From Pseudomonadota bacterium (GTDB taxonomy: Bacteria > Pseudomonadota > Gammaproteobacteria > Steroidobacterales > Steroidobacteraceae): a stretch of 49,639 nucleotides of DNA. Made by a program: the position numbers and the translations under genes. Where the stretch lies: the NCBI GenBank assembly GCA_003242685.1, contig QGVD01000019.1, forward strand, positions 1 to 49,639. Reading direction: 5' to 3'. Under the pieces are notes generated by a model, which made no database searches, was not told the origin of the DNA, and saw nothing but the letters and a program-made list of their open reading frames with translations. Within the stretch, counting starts at the first letter, position 1; each line of letters begins with the position of its first letter. Of this stretch, positions 1 to 8,587 are shown piece after piece.

Positions 1-561
1 GCGCCCGCTCTCGAACTGCCGTTGCTGCTGCTCGAGCGCCATGTCGATCGCGCCCTGATGATGGCGGATCATGCCCTCGAGCCACAGCTGCTCGAACTCG
101 GCGCCGCGCGCTTCTTCCAGCGCCTTCATCTGCACCGACGACAGCATGCCGTTCATCGGCGGATCGCCGTGCAGCGGATGGTCGGGGATCTCGATGCCGC
201 GCTCGCGTGCGGCGTCGAGGAGCGCGCGCATCTGCGCGATCTCCGCCGCCTGTCCCGACTCGATGTAGCGCGCGAAACGGACGAACTCCTCGCGTCCGCT
301 GCGCGCCGGCACGAGAGCGGACATCTCGAGCGCCTGCTGATGGTGCACGATCATGTGCGTGAGGAAGCGCAGCTCGTCCGGCGTGTAGAGTGCGTCCGAC
401 GTCGAACGGCCCTGAGGCGTCTTCTCCTCCGGCGCGTGACCATGAGCCTGATGCTCATGTGCAGAGTGATCCGCAGCCGATGCGACGCCCGCCGCCGCCG
501 TGGCGATCGAGAGGACGATCGCGCGTGTCAGTCGCGCACCGATGCCGCTCACCGCACGCAT
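1..561 (-). CDS. DUF305 family exported protein (C-terminus beyond window edge)
   Basis: The reading frame is open from the window edge to an ATG at 561, so 187 residues are visible and the C-terminus is missing. The first ~30 residues form a Sec signal peptide, followed by a His-rich stretch (DHSAHEHQAHGHAP). Two His/Met motifs typical of DUF305 follow: MIVHHQQALEMS and, near the edge, GMIRHHQGAIDMA. DUF305 proteins are ferritin-like exported helical proteins often found near copper and metal stress genes; the biochemical role is not settled. The gene starts 8 bases after the stop of the LVIVD protein, so the two are probably co-transcribed. A multicopper oxidase is divergent from this pair, which makes a periplasmic copper role plausible but unproven. 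Confidence 0.85.
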   Translation of the reverse strand, partial: MRAVSGIGARLTRAIVLSIATAAAGVASAADHSAHEHQAHGHAPEEKTPQGRSTSDALYTPDELRFLTHMIVHHQQALEMSALVPARSGREEFVRFARYIESGQAAEIAQMRALLDAARERGIEIPDHPLHGDPPMNGMLSSVQMKALEEARGAEFEQLWLEGMIRHHQGAIDMALEQQQRQFESGR

Positions 562-569
562 CGTGCCGT

Positions 570-2573
570 TCAGTTCTTCGCCGACCGCGTGCGTCCCGAA
601 GGATGCGGGCTCGTGCGGTTGGAGGAGTACACGACGTCCTTCGGCACCTCGTCCGCCCGCGGGCCCGTGTACTTGAGGACGTGCAGGCCGGTGTGGTTGT
701 CGCCGACGTAGATGAGCCCGTTGTGGATGTCGGGGTAGGTCATGATGTCGCCCCAGGGCACGGGGCGCGCATGACCGACCTCGATCGGGTTGAAGGGATT
801 CGAGATGTCGATGGCGCGCACGCCGTGTCCCAGCCAGCCCACGAATACCAGGTTCTCGAGCACGGTGGGATTGTGAGCGTGCATCATCGGCCGGATCGTC
901 GCGCCGGGCGGTTTCGGCTGCTCGAGACAGTTCTCGAGCATGCTGTCCGACATCGCGTGCGCGCCGATCATCATCGGCGTGATCTCCGACTCGATGTTGA
1001 GAATCCTGAGGCCCCGCTCCGGGCAGGGGCCGAAAGGCCATTCCTCGGTGAGCACGACGTAAGCCGGGCGCCCCTTCGGGTTGTTGCGCGAGCGCGAGGG
1101 TCGGTTCGGCACCGGCACGGCGCTGTGCACACCGACCATCGAGACGAGAGGCGGGGTGTAGGTGAAGCGCGAGCGCGTCTCGAGCCGCGTGTAGCGCACG
1201 AGCTTCTCGACGTCGGATAGCTCGTCCGACTTCAGCATCGCGAGCACGCCGGGGTCCGAGTTCAGCGCCGGATGCACGCAGTCGTTCGCGACTTCGGGCA
1301 GCTTCCTGACGTCGACGAGGCCGCCGATCTTCCCGTCCACCCACACGTTGGTCGAACGCTGGTTGCACACCTTGCCGGAGATCAGCTCCGCGTTCGTGTG
1401 CTGCGCGATCTTCTCGGTGTTGAGGATGTAGAAGCCGGTGTTCGAGCCGGCGACGTAGAAGCGTTCGCCGTCGTCCGACATCGAGCCCGAGTGCATGTTG
1501 TTCGGCTGGCTTGCCATCGAGGCACCCGGCCTTCCCCAGGCATCGGTGAGGTGGCTGTAGTCGTTGTAGCGTCCGTTCGAGAAGAGGCCGGTCTCGTCGG
1601 GCCGCTCGTTGCGGATCGGGCCGCCGATGTCCTCGAGCGTGAAGGACGCGATGAAGAGCGGTTCCTTCAGCACCTCGCCGGTCTTCTCATCCGTGATCGC
1701 GGTGATGACGAGATCCTCGTCCTGAGCCGAGTACGTCTGCGAGATGACGAGGAAGCGGTTGGGATTCTTCGGGTCGTGCCAGAGATAGAACTCGTGCGCG
1801 AGCACGCCCTTCGCCACGGAGCCTTCGCCGACGGGCAGGCACGTCTCGGGGTCGATGGTGTAGACGATGATGTCGCCGCCGGTTCCCGTCGCGGCGCTGC
1901 GCACGAGGAGCATGCGCTCCCTGCCGTCCGTCGACGTGTAGTTGTAGGGCCGCAGCTCCCGATCGCGCACCGCGGTCCTGCCACCGTCCGTGGTGAGCTG
2001 CGGCATCGTGCCGACCTCGACCGGTGGATCCTTCTCCGGATCGGGCTGGATCCTGAAGATCTTCACGTCACGCGTGACGCCGGGCCCGGTCGTGTTGGTG
2101 GAGTTGCTGCGGCCCCAGTACAGGCAGTCGCCCGCGATGCCGAGTCCCGTCGAGCCCCAGCCCGTCGGGAAACCGTCGAGATCGCCGCCGCTCCACTTGC
2201 CGGTCGCCGGGTCCTTCACCGACGGCACGGTCGGAATCCAGTGGACCCATTCGAAATTCCGGAAAAGGCCGAGTCTCTTCGCGGCGACGAACGCGCCCTT
2301 GTGCGCGTCTTCCGGCGAGGACGTGGGATCGAGCTCGCCGTTCGCGTTGAGGCGTCCGCCGGGCAGCCTGTCGAATGGAATGTCGAATGTGGAGAACGTC
2401 TCCGGCACGCATCCGGCGGTCGCGCCGCTCGAAGGATCGGTGCAGCCTGCAGCCGCTGCGGCGGTACCGCCACCGGAACCCTGCGAAGAGTCGGAGCGTT
2501 GCGCAGGAGTCGCAGTGGCGATGAGCAGAGCACCCGTGAACGAGACGATCGTCGCCAGCCCCTTCAGTCTCAT
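570..2573 (-). CDS. LVIVD-repeat exported protein
   Basis: This is a 667-residue protein. The ATG at 2573 is chosen because it is preceded by a GAGG ribosome site and opens a typical Sec signal peptide (MRLKGLATIVSFTGALLIAT). An in-frame ATG 72 bases upstream would add 24 residues that look non-coding. The mature protein carries beta-propeller-like repeats with LVIVD-type phrases such as FYVAGSNTGFYILNTE in the middle and LIYVGDNHTGLHVLKY at the C-terminus. LVIVD proteins are thought to be extracytoplasmic propellers; no enzymatic activity is assigned. It lies directly upstream of the DUF305 gene in an apparent operon and divergent from a multicopper oxidase. The function is unknown; the fold assignment is by motif only. 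Confidence 0.82.
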   Translation of the reverse strand: MRLKGLATIVSFTGALLIATATPAQRSDSSQGSGGGTAAAAAGCTDPSSGATAGCVPETFSTFDIPFDRLPGGRLNANGELDPTSSPEDAHKGAFVAAKRLGLFRNFEWVHWIPTVPSVKDPATGKWSGGDLDGFPTGWGSTGLGIAGDCLYWGRSNSTNTTGPGVTRDVKIFRIQPDPEKDPPVEVGTMPQLTTDGGRTAVRDRELRPYNYTSTDGRERMLLVRSAATGTGGDIIVYTIDPETCLPVGEGSVAKGVLAHEFYLWHDPKNPNRFLVISQTYSAQDEDLVITAITDEKTGEVLKEPLFIASFTLEDIGGPIRNERPDETGLFSNGRYNDYSHLTDAWGRPGASMASQPNNMHSGSMSDDGERFYVAGSNTGFYILNTEKIAQHTNAELISGKVCNQRSTNVWVDGKIGGLVDVRKLPEVANDCVHPALNSDPGVLAMLKSDELSDVEKLVRYTRLETRSRFTYTPPLVSMVGVHSAVPVPNRPSRSRNNPKGRPAYVVLTEEWPFGPCPERGLRILNIESEITPMMIGAHAMSDSMLENCLEQPKPPGATIRPMMHAHNPTVLENLVFVGWLGHGVRAIDISNPFNPIEVGHARPVPWGDIMTYPDIHNGLIYVGDNHTGLHVLKYTGPRADEVPKDVVYSSNRTSPHPSGRTRSAKN

Positions 2574-2805
2574 CGATGCCTCGCGGATGTCGGTCGTGAC
2601 GGGAGACAGCGCGCCAACGTACGGGCGTTCGTGCGCCGGGTCCACACTTCAGTGTTGCGCACCGGCGACGCGCGCAGCGGCTGATATCTTCTCTGCTGCC
2701 TGCTGCCCGCGTCCCGAGGGCCGCTCCCTTGCGGATAATACCTATGGCCGGGAGGCGGTCGGACTTCAGAATCACCTGCATTGCCAGAAGAGGCGAAGGA
2801 CGAGG
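2574..2805. promoter_or_regulatory. Divergent intergenic region, LVIVD operon / multicopper oxidase
   Basis: These 232 bases separate two genes read in opposite directions and must hold both promoters. A short perfect inverted repeat, ACACT-TC-AGTGT, is at 2644-2655 and could bind a dimeric regulator. A GGATAATACC stretch near 2733 resembles a -10 element for the plus-strand gene, but no convincing -35 was found. A GAAGGA ribosome site is at 2795-2800. Confidence 0.35.
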
Positions 2806-4257
2806 GTGACGCAATCCACTCGCAGCGCCGCAGTCCGGTCGCGGTTACTGAGCACATTCGCAGCCCTCGGCGCGCTTCTCCCGCTTTCCATCGCGGCAGC
2901 CGACGTCCTGCCGCAGCTCTCGGCTGCGGACGTTGCACAGCCTGCCGGCTGGGACGACGAGCTGCGCATGCAGGAAGCGCAGGATCTCAACCCGGATCCG
3001 CGCGTGCTCGAGATCGAGCTCGAGGCGAAGATCACCGAGCTCGAGATCCTGCCCGGAACGAAGACTCGCGTCTGGACGTACAACGGCACGCTGCCCGGGC
3101 CCGTGATCCGCGCGCGGGTCGGTGACCGGCTGATCGTGCATTTCAGGAACTCGCTTCCCGAGCCGACCACGATCCACTGGCACGGGCTGCGCGTGCCGAA
3201 CGACATGGACGGCGCGCCGGGCGTGACTCAGGACCCCGTGCCGCCGGGCGGCACGTTCCGCTACGAGTTCGAGCTGCGCGATCCCGGGACGTACTGGTAC
3301 CACCCGCACATCGACTCGTCGGCTCAGGTCGCCCGCGGCCTCTACGGTGCCTTCATCGTCGAGGACCCGAATGAACCGCCAGGGCTCGGGGACGAGCTCG
3401 TCCTCGTGCTCTCGGACATGAGCCTCGATCCCGACGGCACGATGCGCCCCACCGACGAAGGCGGTGCGTTCGGCGACCTGTTCGGCCGCGAAGGCAACGT
3501 GCTCCTCGTCAACGGCAGGGTCATGCCGACACTCAAGGTCCGTGCCGGCAAGCACCAGCGCTGGCGTGTGATCAACGCCGCACGCTCACGCTATTTCTGG
3601 CTCGGCATGCGCGGGCATTCCTGGGTACACCTCGGCGGTGACGCCGGGTTTGCAGAGCGCGCGGTCGATGCGGAGCGTGTGCTCGTCGTGCCCGGCGAGC
3701 GCGCGGATCTCGTCTACACGCCGAACGAAGAGCCGGGGACGCGCACGACGTTCTACTGGCGCCCGTTCGATCGCGGCTACGGCACGGCGACCGCGCGCGG
3801 CCGCGAGCCCATGATGTACATCGAGACCGTGCCCGATGCGCCCGTGCGGCCGGTCCACTTCTCGGGCGAGCTGCGCAGGATCGAGCCGATAGACCTCGCG
3901 GGTGCCATCGAGAAAACGGTCGAGCTCACCATCATGAGCCGCAATCGCGGCAACATGATGGGCATCAACGGGGTGGCGCATCACTACGAGCTCGAGGCGC
4001 GGATCGGCGAGACGCACGTCTGGACGATCGTCAACGACACCGACTTCGCGCATCCTTTCCACCTCCATGGCTACTTTTTCCAGGTGCTCGACGAGTCGCG
4101 CGTCCCCGAATGGAAGGACACGGTGAACGTGCCCGCGAAAAGCAGGCTGCGGATTGCCGTTCGATTCGACGAGCGCCCCGGCGTCTGGATGCTCCACTGT
4201 CACATCCTCGATCACGCCGAGGCGGGCATGATGGGGCACCTGCGCGTGAAGCCCTGA
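2806..4257 (+). CDS. Three-domain multicopper oxidase, exported
   Basis: The protein has 483 residues counted from a GTG at 2806, which has a GAAGGA ribosome site 5 bases upstream and opens a Sec signal peptide ending about AAADV. All four copper-ligand motifs are present: HWHG at 124-127, WYHPH at 164-168, HPFHLHG at 416-422 and HCHILDHAEAGM at 464-475, with Met475 as the likely axial ligand of the type 1 copper. The family (CotA/CueO/laccase-like) couples one-electron oxidation of phenols, metals or organic donors to reduction of O2 to water in the periplasm. There is no Met-rich insert, so a CueO-type cuprous oxidase role is not indicated. The substrate is unknown. The frame remains open to 1990, but that part lies antisense to the LVIVD gene and is not taken as coding. 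Confidence 0.93.
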   Translation: MTQSTRSAAVRSRLLSTFAALGALLPLSIAAADVLPQLSAADVAQPAGWDDELRMQEAQDLNPDPRVLEIELEAKITELEILPGTKTRVWTYNGTLPGPVIRARVGDRLIVHFRNSLPEPTTIHWHGLRVPNDMDGAPGVTQDPVPPGGTFRYEFELRDPGTYWYHPHIDSSAQVARGLYGAFIVEDPNEPPGLGDELVLVLSDMSLDPDGTMRPTDEGGAFGDLFGREGNVLLVNGRVMPTLKVRAGKHQRWRVINAARSRYFWLGMRGHSWVHLGGDAGFAERAVDAERVLVVPGERADLVYTPNEEPGTRTTFYWRPFDRGYGTATARGREPMMYIETVPDAPVRPVHFSGELRRIEPIDLAGAIEKTVELTIMSRNRGNMMGINGVAHHYELEARIGETHVWTIVNDTDFAHPFHLHGYFFQVLDESRVPEWKDTVNVPAKSRLRIAVRFDERPGVWMLHCHILDHAEAGMMGHLRVKP

Positions 4258-4444
4258 AGCACGAGCGTTCTGCGGGCGCTCCCGACGCTCGTACCTGCCC
4301 CCGCTCGATCTGCCTCGACTGTGCTCAACCGATCCCCCTGCGCACGGTACGAGTCTTGCGAGCACGGCTGTGTTGCAGGCGCAGCCGACTCCAACCTGCG
4401 GTCGGCGTGTCGCGAGGAGGCAGCAGGGAAGGGGAGCACGGCCG

Positions 4445-5614
4445 TTGCCGAGCGTACTTTTCATCGCCGACCACCTCGGCTACCCGGGCGGCGTCGTCCA
4501 TGGCGCGACGACGTACTACCTCGACACCCTGCCGGCGCTCGCCGCTGCCGGCGTTCGAGTCGTTCCCTGCTTCCTGCGCGAGTACCACCCGGCTGCCGAG
4601 GAGCTGCGGGCGCGCGGCGTGGAGCCGATCTTTCTCTCGGCGGCCCGGCTCAATCCGTTCGTCGTCGGGCGCGTCGCGAAGATCGCGCAGACCCACGGCT
4701 GTACGCTCATCCACGCGAACAATTTCAAGTCGACGGTTGTCGCGCGCCTGCTCGCGCGCCGGCTGGGCCTGCCGCTCCTCGTGCACGTGCACGACGTGAA
4801 GCTGCCTCCGTTCGCCCTGCGCCTCGCGAACCGCCTGCTCGCCGGTGAGAACGATCTCGGACTCTGCGTCTCGCAGGCCGTAGTCCCGGTTGCCGTCGGC
4901 GGCTACGCCATCCGGCCGGATCACGCGCACGTCGTGCACACCGGCATCCACCTCGGGCCGTACCAGAGCCTCGGAGAGCGCGCACGAGCGGAGATGCGCG
5001 CGGAGCTGGGGATCGGGCCCGACGAGCCCGTGCTCGCCATGGTCGCCCGCATGTACCGCGAGAAGGGGCACCGGGAAATGCTCCGCATCATGCGCTCGGT
5101 CGCCCGGGTGCACCCTGACGCGCGGCTCCTGCTCGCCGGAGACGGCCCCGAGCGCCGGGCGTGCGAGGCGCTGGCGCGCGAGCTCGGAGTACGGGAAGCC
5201 GTCAGGTTTCTCGGTGCGCGGCGCGACGTCGCTCGAGTGCTCGCGGCAAGCGATGTCCTGGTGGTGCCTTCGCAGTCCGAGGGACTCGGACGGGCACCGA
5301 TCGAGGCGAACCTCGTCGGCTTGCCGGTGGTCGCCTTCGCCACGGGTGGCCTCAGGGAGGTGATCGAACATCCCGACGACGGTGTGCTCGTGCCGGAAGG
5401 CGACCTGGATGCCTTTGCGCGTGCCGTGTCCGGACTCCTCGCGCGGCCGACGCTGCACGATGAGCGCCTTCGGCAGGCGCGTGCGCAGCGGGCGGCGGAC
5501 CGCTTTGGAATCGATGCCCATGTCCGCCGTCTGCGCGAGTGCTACGAGCGAGCGGCTGGCGCGTCAATTGCTTGCGGGGGAATGCGTTCCGTTATCCACA
5601 GAAGCTGTGGATAA
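4445..5614 (+). CDS. GT4-family glycosyltransferase
   Basis: This is a cytoplasmic GT-B glycosyltransferase of about 389 residues. The conserved N-terminal strand begins PSVLFIADHLGYPGG, so a TTG at 4445 with AAGGGGAG about 9 bases upstream is the preferred start; an ATG at 4370 would add 25 Arg/Gln-rich residues with no match to the family. The C-terminal half has the nucleotide-sugar region LLAGDGPERRACE and the E-x7-E motif (EGLGRAPIE) of retaining GT4 enzymes. The donor and acceptor sugars cannot be deduced. The gene stands alone, after the oxidase. The last ~10 codons lie inside a cluster of DnaA boxes, so the extreme C-terminus may be shaped by that DNA signal rather than by protein function. 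Confidence 0.85.
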   Translation: MPSVLFIADHLGYPGGVVHGATTYYLDTLPALAAAGVRVVPCFLREYHPAAEELRARGVEPIFLSAARLNPFVVGRVAKIAQTHGCTLIHANNFKSTVVARLLARRLGLPLLVHVHDVKLPPFALRLANRLLAGENDLGLCVSQAVVPVAVGGYAIRPDHAHVVHTGIHLGPYQSLGERARAEMRAELGIGPDEPVLAMVARMYREKGHREMLRIMRSVARVHPDARLLLAGDGPERRACEALARELGVREAVRFLGARRDVARVLAASDVLVVPSQSEGLGRAPIEANLVGLPVVAFATGGLREVIEHPDDGVLVPEGDLDAFARAVSGLLARPTLHDERLRQARAQRAADRFGIDAHVRRLRECYERAAGASIACGGMRSVIHRSCG

Positions 5615-5626
5615 GTCTGTGGATGA
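5592..5626. promoter_or_regulatory. Cluster of three DnaA boxes
   Basis: TTATCCACA at 5592-5600 is a perfect DnaA box. TGTGGATAA at 5606-5614 is a perfect box in the opposite orientation, 5 bases away, and includes the stop codon of the glycosyltransferase. TGTGGATGA at 5618-5626 is a third box with one mismatch, in the same orientation as the second. An AT-rich stretch follows (about 5655-5710), in clear contrast to the GC-rich surroundings. The boxes are seen directly; DnaA binding is inferred. Confidence 0.6.
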
Positions 5627-5885
5627 GAAGGCTGTCGCCGTTCTGAGTCACGGGCGATATTGCATATTTATTAACTTGGCGAAAAATTGACCAGGACATT
5701 TCCCCTTGATTGCTCAATGAGTTACGCGACTCATATCGAGCAATGTGATCGGAGTCACGCCTAACGGATTCATTCTCGCGGACGAGCGCTCCTCCTGTTA
5801 GTAAGCCCGGCACGCCCGATCCCAGCATTCCATCGCTCGCGAATCGCTTCGGCAGCGGCGACCGCCGAGCGCGGCGCTCTCGCAG
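5627..5885. other. AT-rich intergenic stretch with nested inverted repeat
   Basis: This non-coding stretch lies between the glycosyltransferase and rdgC, which converge. The part from about 5655 to 5710 is markedly AT-rich. At 5709-5744 there is a nested dyad: ATTGCTC at 5709-5715 pairs with GAGCAAT at 5738-5744, and ATGAGT at 5717-5722 pairs with ACTCAT at 5729-5734, with TACGCG as loop plus a small internal asymmetry. No T-run follows, so it is a poor intrinsic terminator; it may be a protein-binding dyad or a transcript-end hairpin shared by the convergent genes. Confidence 0.45.
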
Positions 5886-6803
5886 TCAGGCCGCCGCCGC
5901 TTCCGGGCGCCGCGATTCGCCCCCCAGTGCGGCAGCCAGATCGGTGAGGAGCCGTGAGAGCTCGCCGGCCATCAGCGCGAACTCGGTGTCGAATTGCTCG
6001 GACGGGTCCACTTCCTCGTCGGCGGCCGACTCGCGCCTCACGTCGAGGAACTCCACGCGCTTCACGTGCAGCTTGTCGGTCAGCACGAAGGAGATGCGGT
6101 CGCTCCAGGTGAGCCCGAGGCGCGTCGCGCAGAGCCCCGCCTGCAGGTGGGCCTGAATCTGCTTGCCGTCGAGCGGGTGACGCGTGTAGCGGATGGTGGC
6201 TCGCGACCTGTCCGCCGCCTGGAGCTCCAGATCCTGGTCGATGCGGAAGCGGTCGGGCGCATCGCCGGCCCGCAGCCACGTCCCCATGCACGACTGAGGC
6301 GAGCGCTGAGTCTCGAGCGGCTGGGCGGCAAAGCCGCCGAGCGTCGCGCGCAGCGTCTCCACGACTTCCTCGGCGCGCGCGGCCCCGGCCGCATCGACGA
6401 CGAACCAGCCGCCCTGGGGATCGATCCAGGCGCGCGTGACGCGGCGGCGTGAGAGCGCGCGGGCGCGCAGCTCCTCCGTCACTCGCAGTTTGAGCTCACG
6501 CATCTGCCGCCGGCTGACGGGATGACCCTGCTCGGCGGCGAGCGCCTCCGCGCGCTCTTTCGCCACCTGCCGGATGATGGAGGCCGGCAGGAGCTTCTGG
6601 TCGACGCCCAGCGCGATGAGCTGCTGCACGCCGACGGTGTGGACGAGACGCCCGCTCGGCCCGGGCGAGACCCAGCCGCGGCTCGACATCTCGAGCGGGC
6701 CGCAGGGCTGCAGCACGCGGCGCGCGAGCTGCTCTTCGAGCTCGATCGGCGAGAGAGACCAGTCGGAGGGCAGACGGAAGACGACGAGATTCTTGAACCA
6801 CAT
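5886..6803 (-). CDS. rdgC: Recombination-associated protein RdgC
   Basis: The product has 305 residues, close to the ~303 of E. coli RdgC, and begins MWFKNLVVFRLP, matching the conserved N-terminus of the family, which fixes the start. RdgC forms a dimeric ring around double-stranded DNA on the nucleoid and restrains RecA filament formation and exchange. The gene follows gdhA on the same strand after a 157-base gap with a strong hairpin, so it probably has its own promoter; a TATACT -10-like element is present on the minus strand at 6836-6831. There is no purine-rich ribosome site: the leader just before the ATG is pyrimidine-rich (CCTTTTTTCCTCCTCCC). RdgC is largely confined to beta- and gammaproteobacteria, which helps place the organism. 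Confidence 0.95.
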   Translation of the reverse strand: MWFKNLVVFRLPSDWSLSPIELEEQLARRVLQPCGPLEMSSRGWVSPGPSGRLVHTVGVQQLIALGVDQKLLPASIIRQVAKERAEALAAEQGHPVSRRQMRELKLRVTEELRARALSRRRVTRAWIDPQGGWFVVDAAGAARAEEVVETLRATLGGFAAQPLETQRSPQSCMGTWLRAGDAPDRFRIDQDLELQAADRSRATIRYTRHPLDGKQIQAHLQAGLCATRLGLTWSDRISFVLTDKLHVKRVEFLDVRRESAADEEVDPSEQFDTEFALMAGELSRLLTDLAAALGGESRRPEAAAA

Positions 6804-6925
6804 GACCGGGAGGAGGAAAAAAGGGCGCGCAGTATAGAGCCTGCGCCGCCCTCGAGCGGAGCTTGCGGATTTCCGCCGTTTGCGCTTCGACGATCGGCGC
6901 GGCGGAAGGTCTCCACGCGCGCTCC

Positions 6926-6954
6926 GCGGAGTCGGGCGGAGCGCCCGACTCCGC
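6926..6954 (-). terminator. Strong hairpin after gdhA
   Basis: A perfect 12-base-pair stem (left arm GCGGAGTCGGGC at 6926-6937, right arm at 6943-6954) with a 5-base loop begins 6 bases past the gdhA stop codon as read on the minus strand. There is no T-tract, so it would be an intrinsic terminator only in the loose sense used for GC-rich genomes; it may instead protect the gdhA mRNA 3' end. Confidence 0.5.
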
Positions 6955-6960
6955 CGCGCG

Positions 6961-8307
6961 TCAGATCAGGCCGAAGGCCAGCATCGCCTGCGCCACGCGT
7001 TTGAAGCCGACGATGTTGGCGCCGACGACGTAGTTGCGCGGGCTGCCGTACTCCGCGGCGGTCTCGTAGCAGTCGCGATGGATGTTCTGCATGATCTCGT
7101 GCAGGCGCCGCTCGGTGTGTTCGAACGTCCACGCGTCGCGGCTCGCGTTCTGCTGCATCTCGAGCGCCGATGTCGCCACGCCGCCCGCGTTGGCGGCCTT
7201 GCCCGGCCCGAAGGCGATGCCGCTCTCCTGGAACACGCGCACGCCGCCGGGCGTGGTCGGCATGTTCGCGCCTTCGGCGACGGCGATGCAGCCGTTCTCC
7301 ACGAGAATGCGCGCCGAGCGCTCGTCGAGCTCGTTCTGCGTCGCGCAGGGCAGGGCGACCTGACACGGCACCGTCCAGATGTTGCCGTTCTCGAAGTACT
7401 TCGCGCGCTTGTGGATCTGCGCGTACGCGCTGATGCGTGCGCGGCGCACTTCCTTGATGTTCTTGACCGTCTGCAGGTCGATGCCCTGCTCGTCGTACAC
7501 GAAACCGTTCGAATCGGAGCAGGCGACCACCTTCGCGCCGAGTGCCTGCAGCTTCTCCATGGCGTAGATCGCGACGTTGCCCGAGCCCGACACGACGCAC
7601 GTCTTGCCCTCGAGGCTCTCGCCGCGCACCTTCAGCATCTCCTCCGTGAAGTACACGACGCCGTAGCCGGTCGCCTCGCGGCGCACGAGCGCGCCGCCCC
7701 ACTCGGGGCTCTTGCCCGTGATCACGCCGGACTCGTAGCGATTGGTGATGCGCTTGTACTGGCCGAAGAGATAGCCGATCTCGCGCGCGCCGACGCCGAT
7801 GTCACCGGCAGGCACGTCGGTGTACTCGCCGAGGTGCTGGTAGAGGCCGATCATGAAGCTCTGGCAGAAGCGCATGATCTCGCTGTCGGACTTGCCCTTG
7901 GGGTCGAAGTCCGCGCCGCCCTTGGCGCCGCCGATCGGCATGCCCGTGATCGCGTTCTTGAAGATCTGCTCGAAGCCGAGGAACTTGACGATGCCGAGAT
8001 AGACGGAGGGATGGAAACGCAGACCGCCCTTGTACGGTCCCAGCGCGCTGTTGAAGCACACGCGGAATCCGCGGTTGATGTGCACCTCGCCCCGATCGTC
8101 CTGCCAGGGTACGCGGAAGATGATCTGCCGCTCCGGCTCGCAGATCCGCTCGATGATCTTCTGCTCGGCGTACTCGGGGTGCTTCTCGAGCACCGGCTCG
8201 AGGGACTCGATGACCTCCTTCACCGCCTGATGGAACTCGATTTCCCCCGGATTACGCCGCACCACCTGCTGATAGATCTGCTCGATCCTCTCTCTCGCTT
8301 TCGACAC
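6961..8307 (-). CDS. gdhA: NADP-type glutamate dehydrogenase
   Basis: The enzyme has 448 residues (E. coli GdhA has 447) and catalyses reductive amination of 2-oxoglutarate to glutamate in the cytoplasm. The start is a GTG at 8307, preceded by AGGGG; the open frame continues 39 codons upstream but without family similarity. Recognisable parts are the substrate-binding GPYKGGLRFHPSV around Lys93, the catalytic Lys129 in MPIGGAKGG, and the dinucleotide-binding loop VVSGSGNVA. The long Glu/Lys N-terminal helices and the length fit the small hexameric, NADP-dependent assimilatory class (EC 1.4.1.4). It is followed by a hairpin and then rdgC. Confidence 0.96.
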   Translation of the reverse strand: MSKARERIEQIYQQVVRRNPGEIEFHQAVKEVIESLEPVLEKHPEYAEQKIIERICEPERQIIFRVPWQDDRGEVHINRGFRVCFNSALGPYKGGLRFHPSVYLGIVKFLGFEQIFKNAITGMPIGGAKGGADFDPKGKSDSEIMRFCQSFMIGLYQHLGEYTDVPAGDIGVGAREIGYLFGQYKRITNRYESGVITGKSPEWGGALVRREATGYGVVYFTEEMLKVRGESLEGKTCVVSGSGNVAIYAMEKLQALGAKVVACSDSNGFVYDEQGIDLQTVKNIKEVRRARISAYAQIHKRAKYFENGNIWTVPCQVALPCATQNELDERSARILVENGCIAVAEGANMPTTPGGVRVFQESGIAFGPGKAANAGGVATSALEMQQNASRDAWTFEHTERRLHEIMQNIHRDCYETAAEYGSPRNYVVGANIVGFKRVAQAMLAFGLI

Positions 8308-8436
8308 TTCGTTTCCCCTTTCTGATTGCGGAATCTGGTGCGCGCTCGCACCGGCCGACCCGCTCGAGCAGCGGCGATGCGTACCGTCCCTGACACACCG
8401 CCGGACCGAAGCGAACCGACCCACAACCCCCCGTCA

Positions 8437-8453
8437 GTGCCGCGGATCGGCAC
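8437..8453. repeat. Short inverted repeat in gdhA / lipoprotein divergent region
   Basis: GTGCCG at 8437-8442 and CGGCAC at 8448-8453 form a perfect 6-base dyad with a 5-base centre. It is roughly midway in the 280-base region (8308-8587) between gdhA (minus) and the lipoprotein gene (plus), a usual place for an operator. Nothing else was recognised in this region. Confidence 0.3.
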
Positions 8454-8587
8454 GACCCTTGCAGCGAACAGGACCAGCTCCCGCGCGGGCGCCGTGAGGC
8501 GGCCCGCGGCCGCCGCCGTCGCGGCGCTTCGCCGCTGACGCCGGGATCGGACGCACGAGGCAGACCAATCGGACGGTGGGGCTTGCG

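Noticed and set aside
1272..2684. A 470-codon plus-strand open frame
   Set aside because: It is antisense to the LVIVD protein gene, and no start site or motif supports it.
5709..5744. Classical rho-independent terminator for the glycosyltransferase gene
   Set aside because: The dyad has no following T-run and includes an asymmetric bulge, so it was kept only as an inverted repeat.
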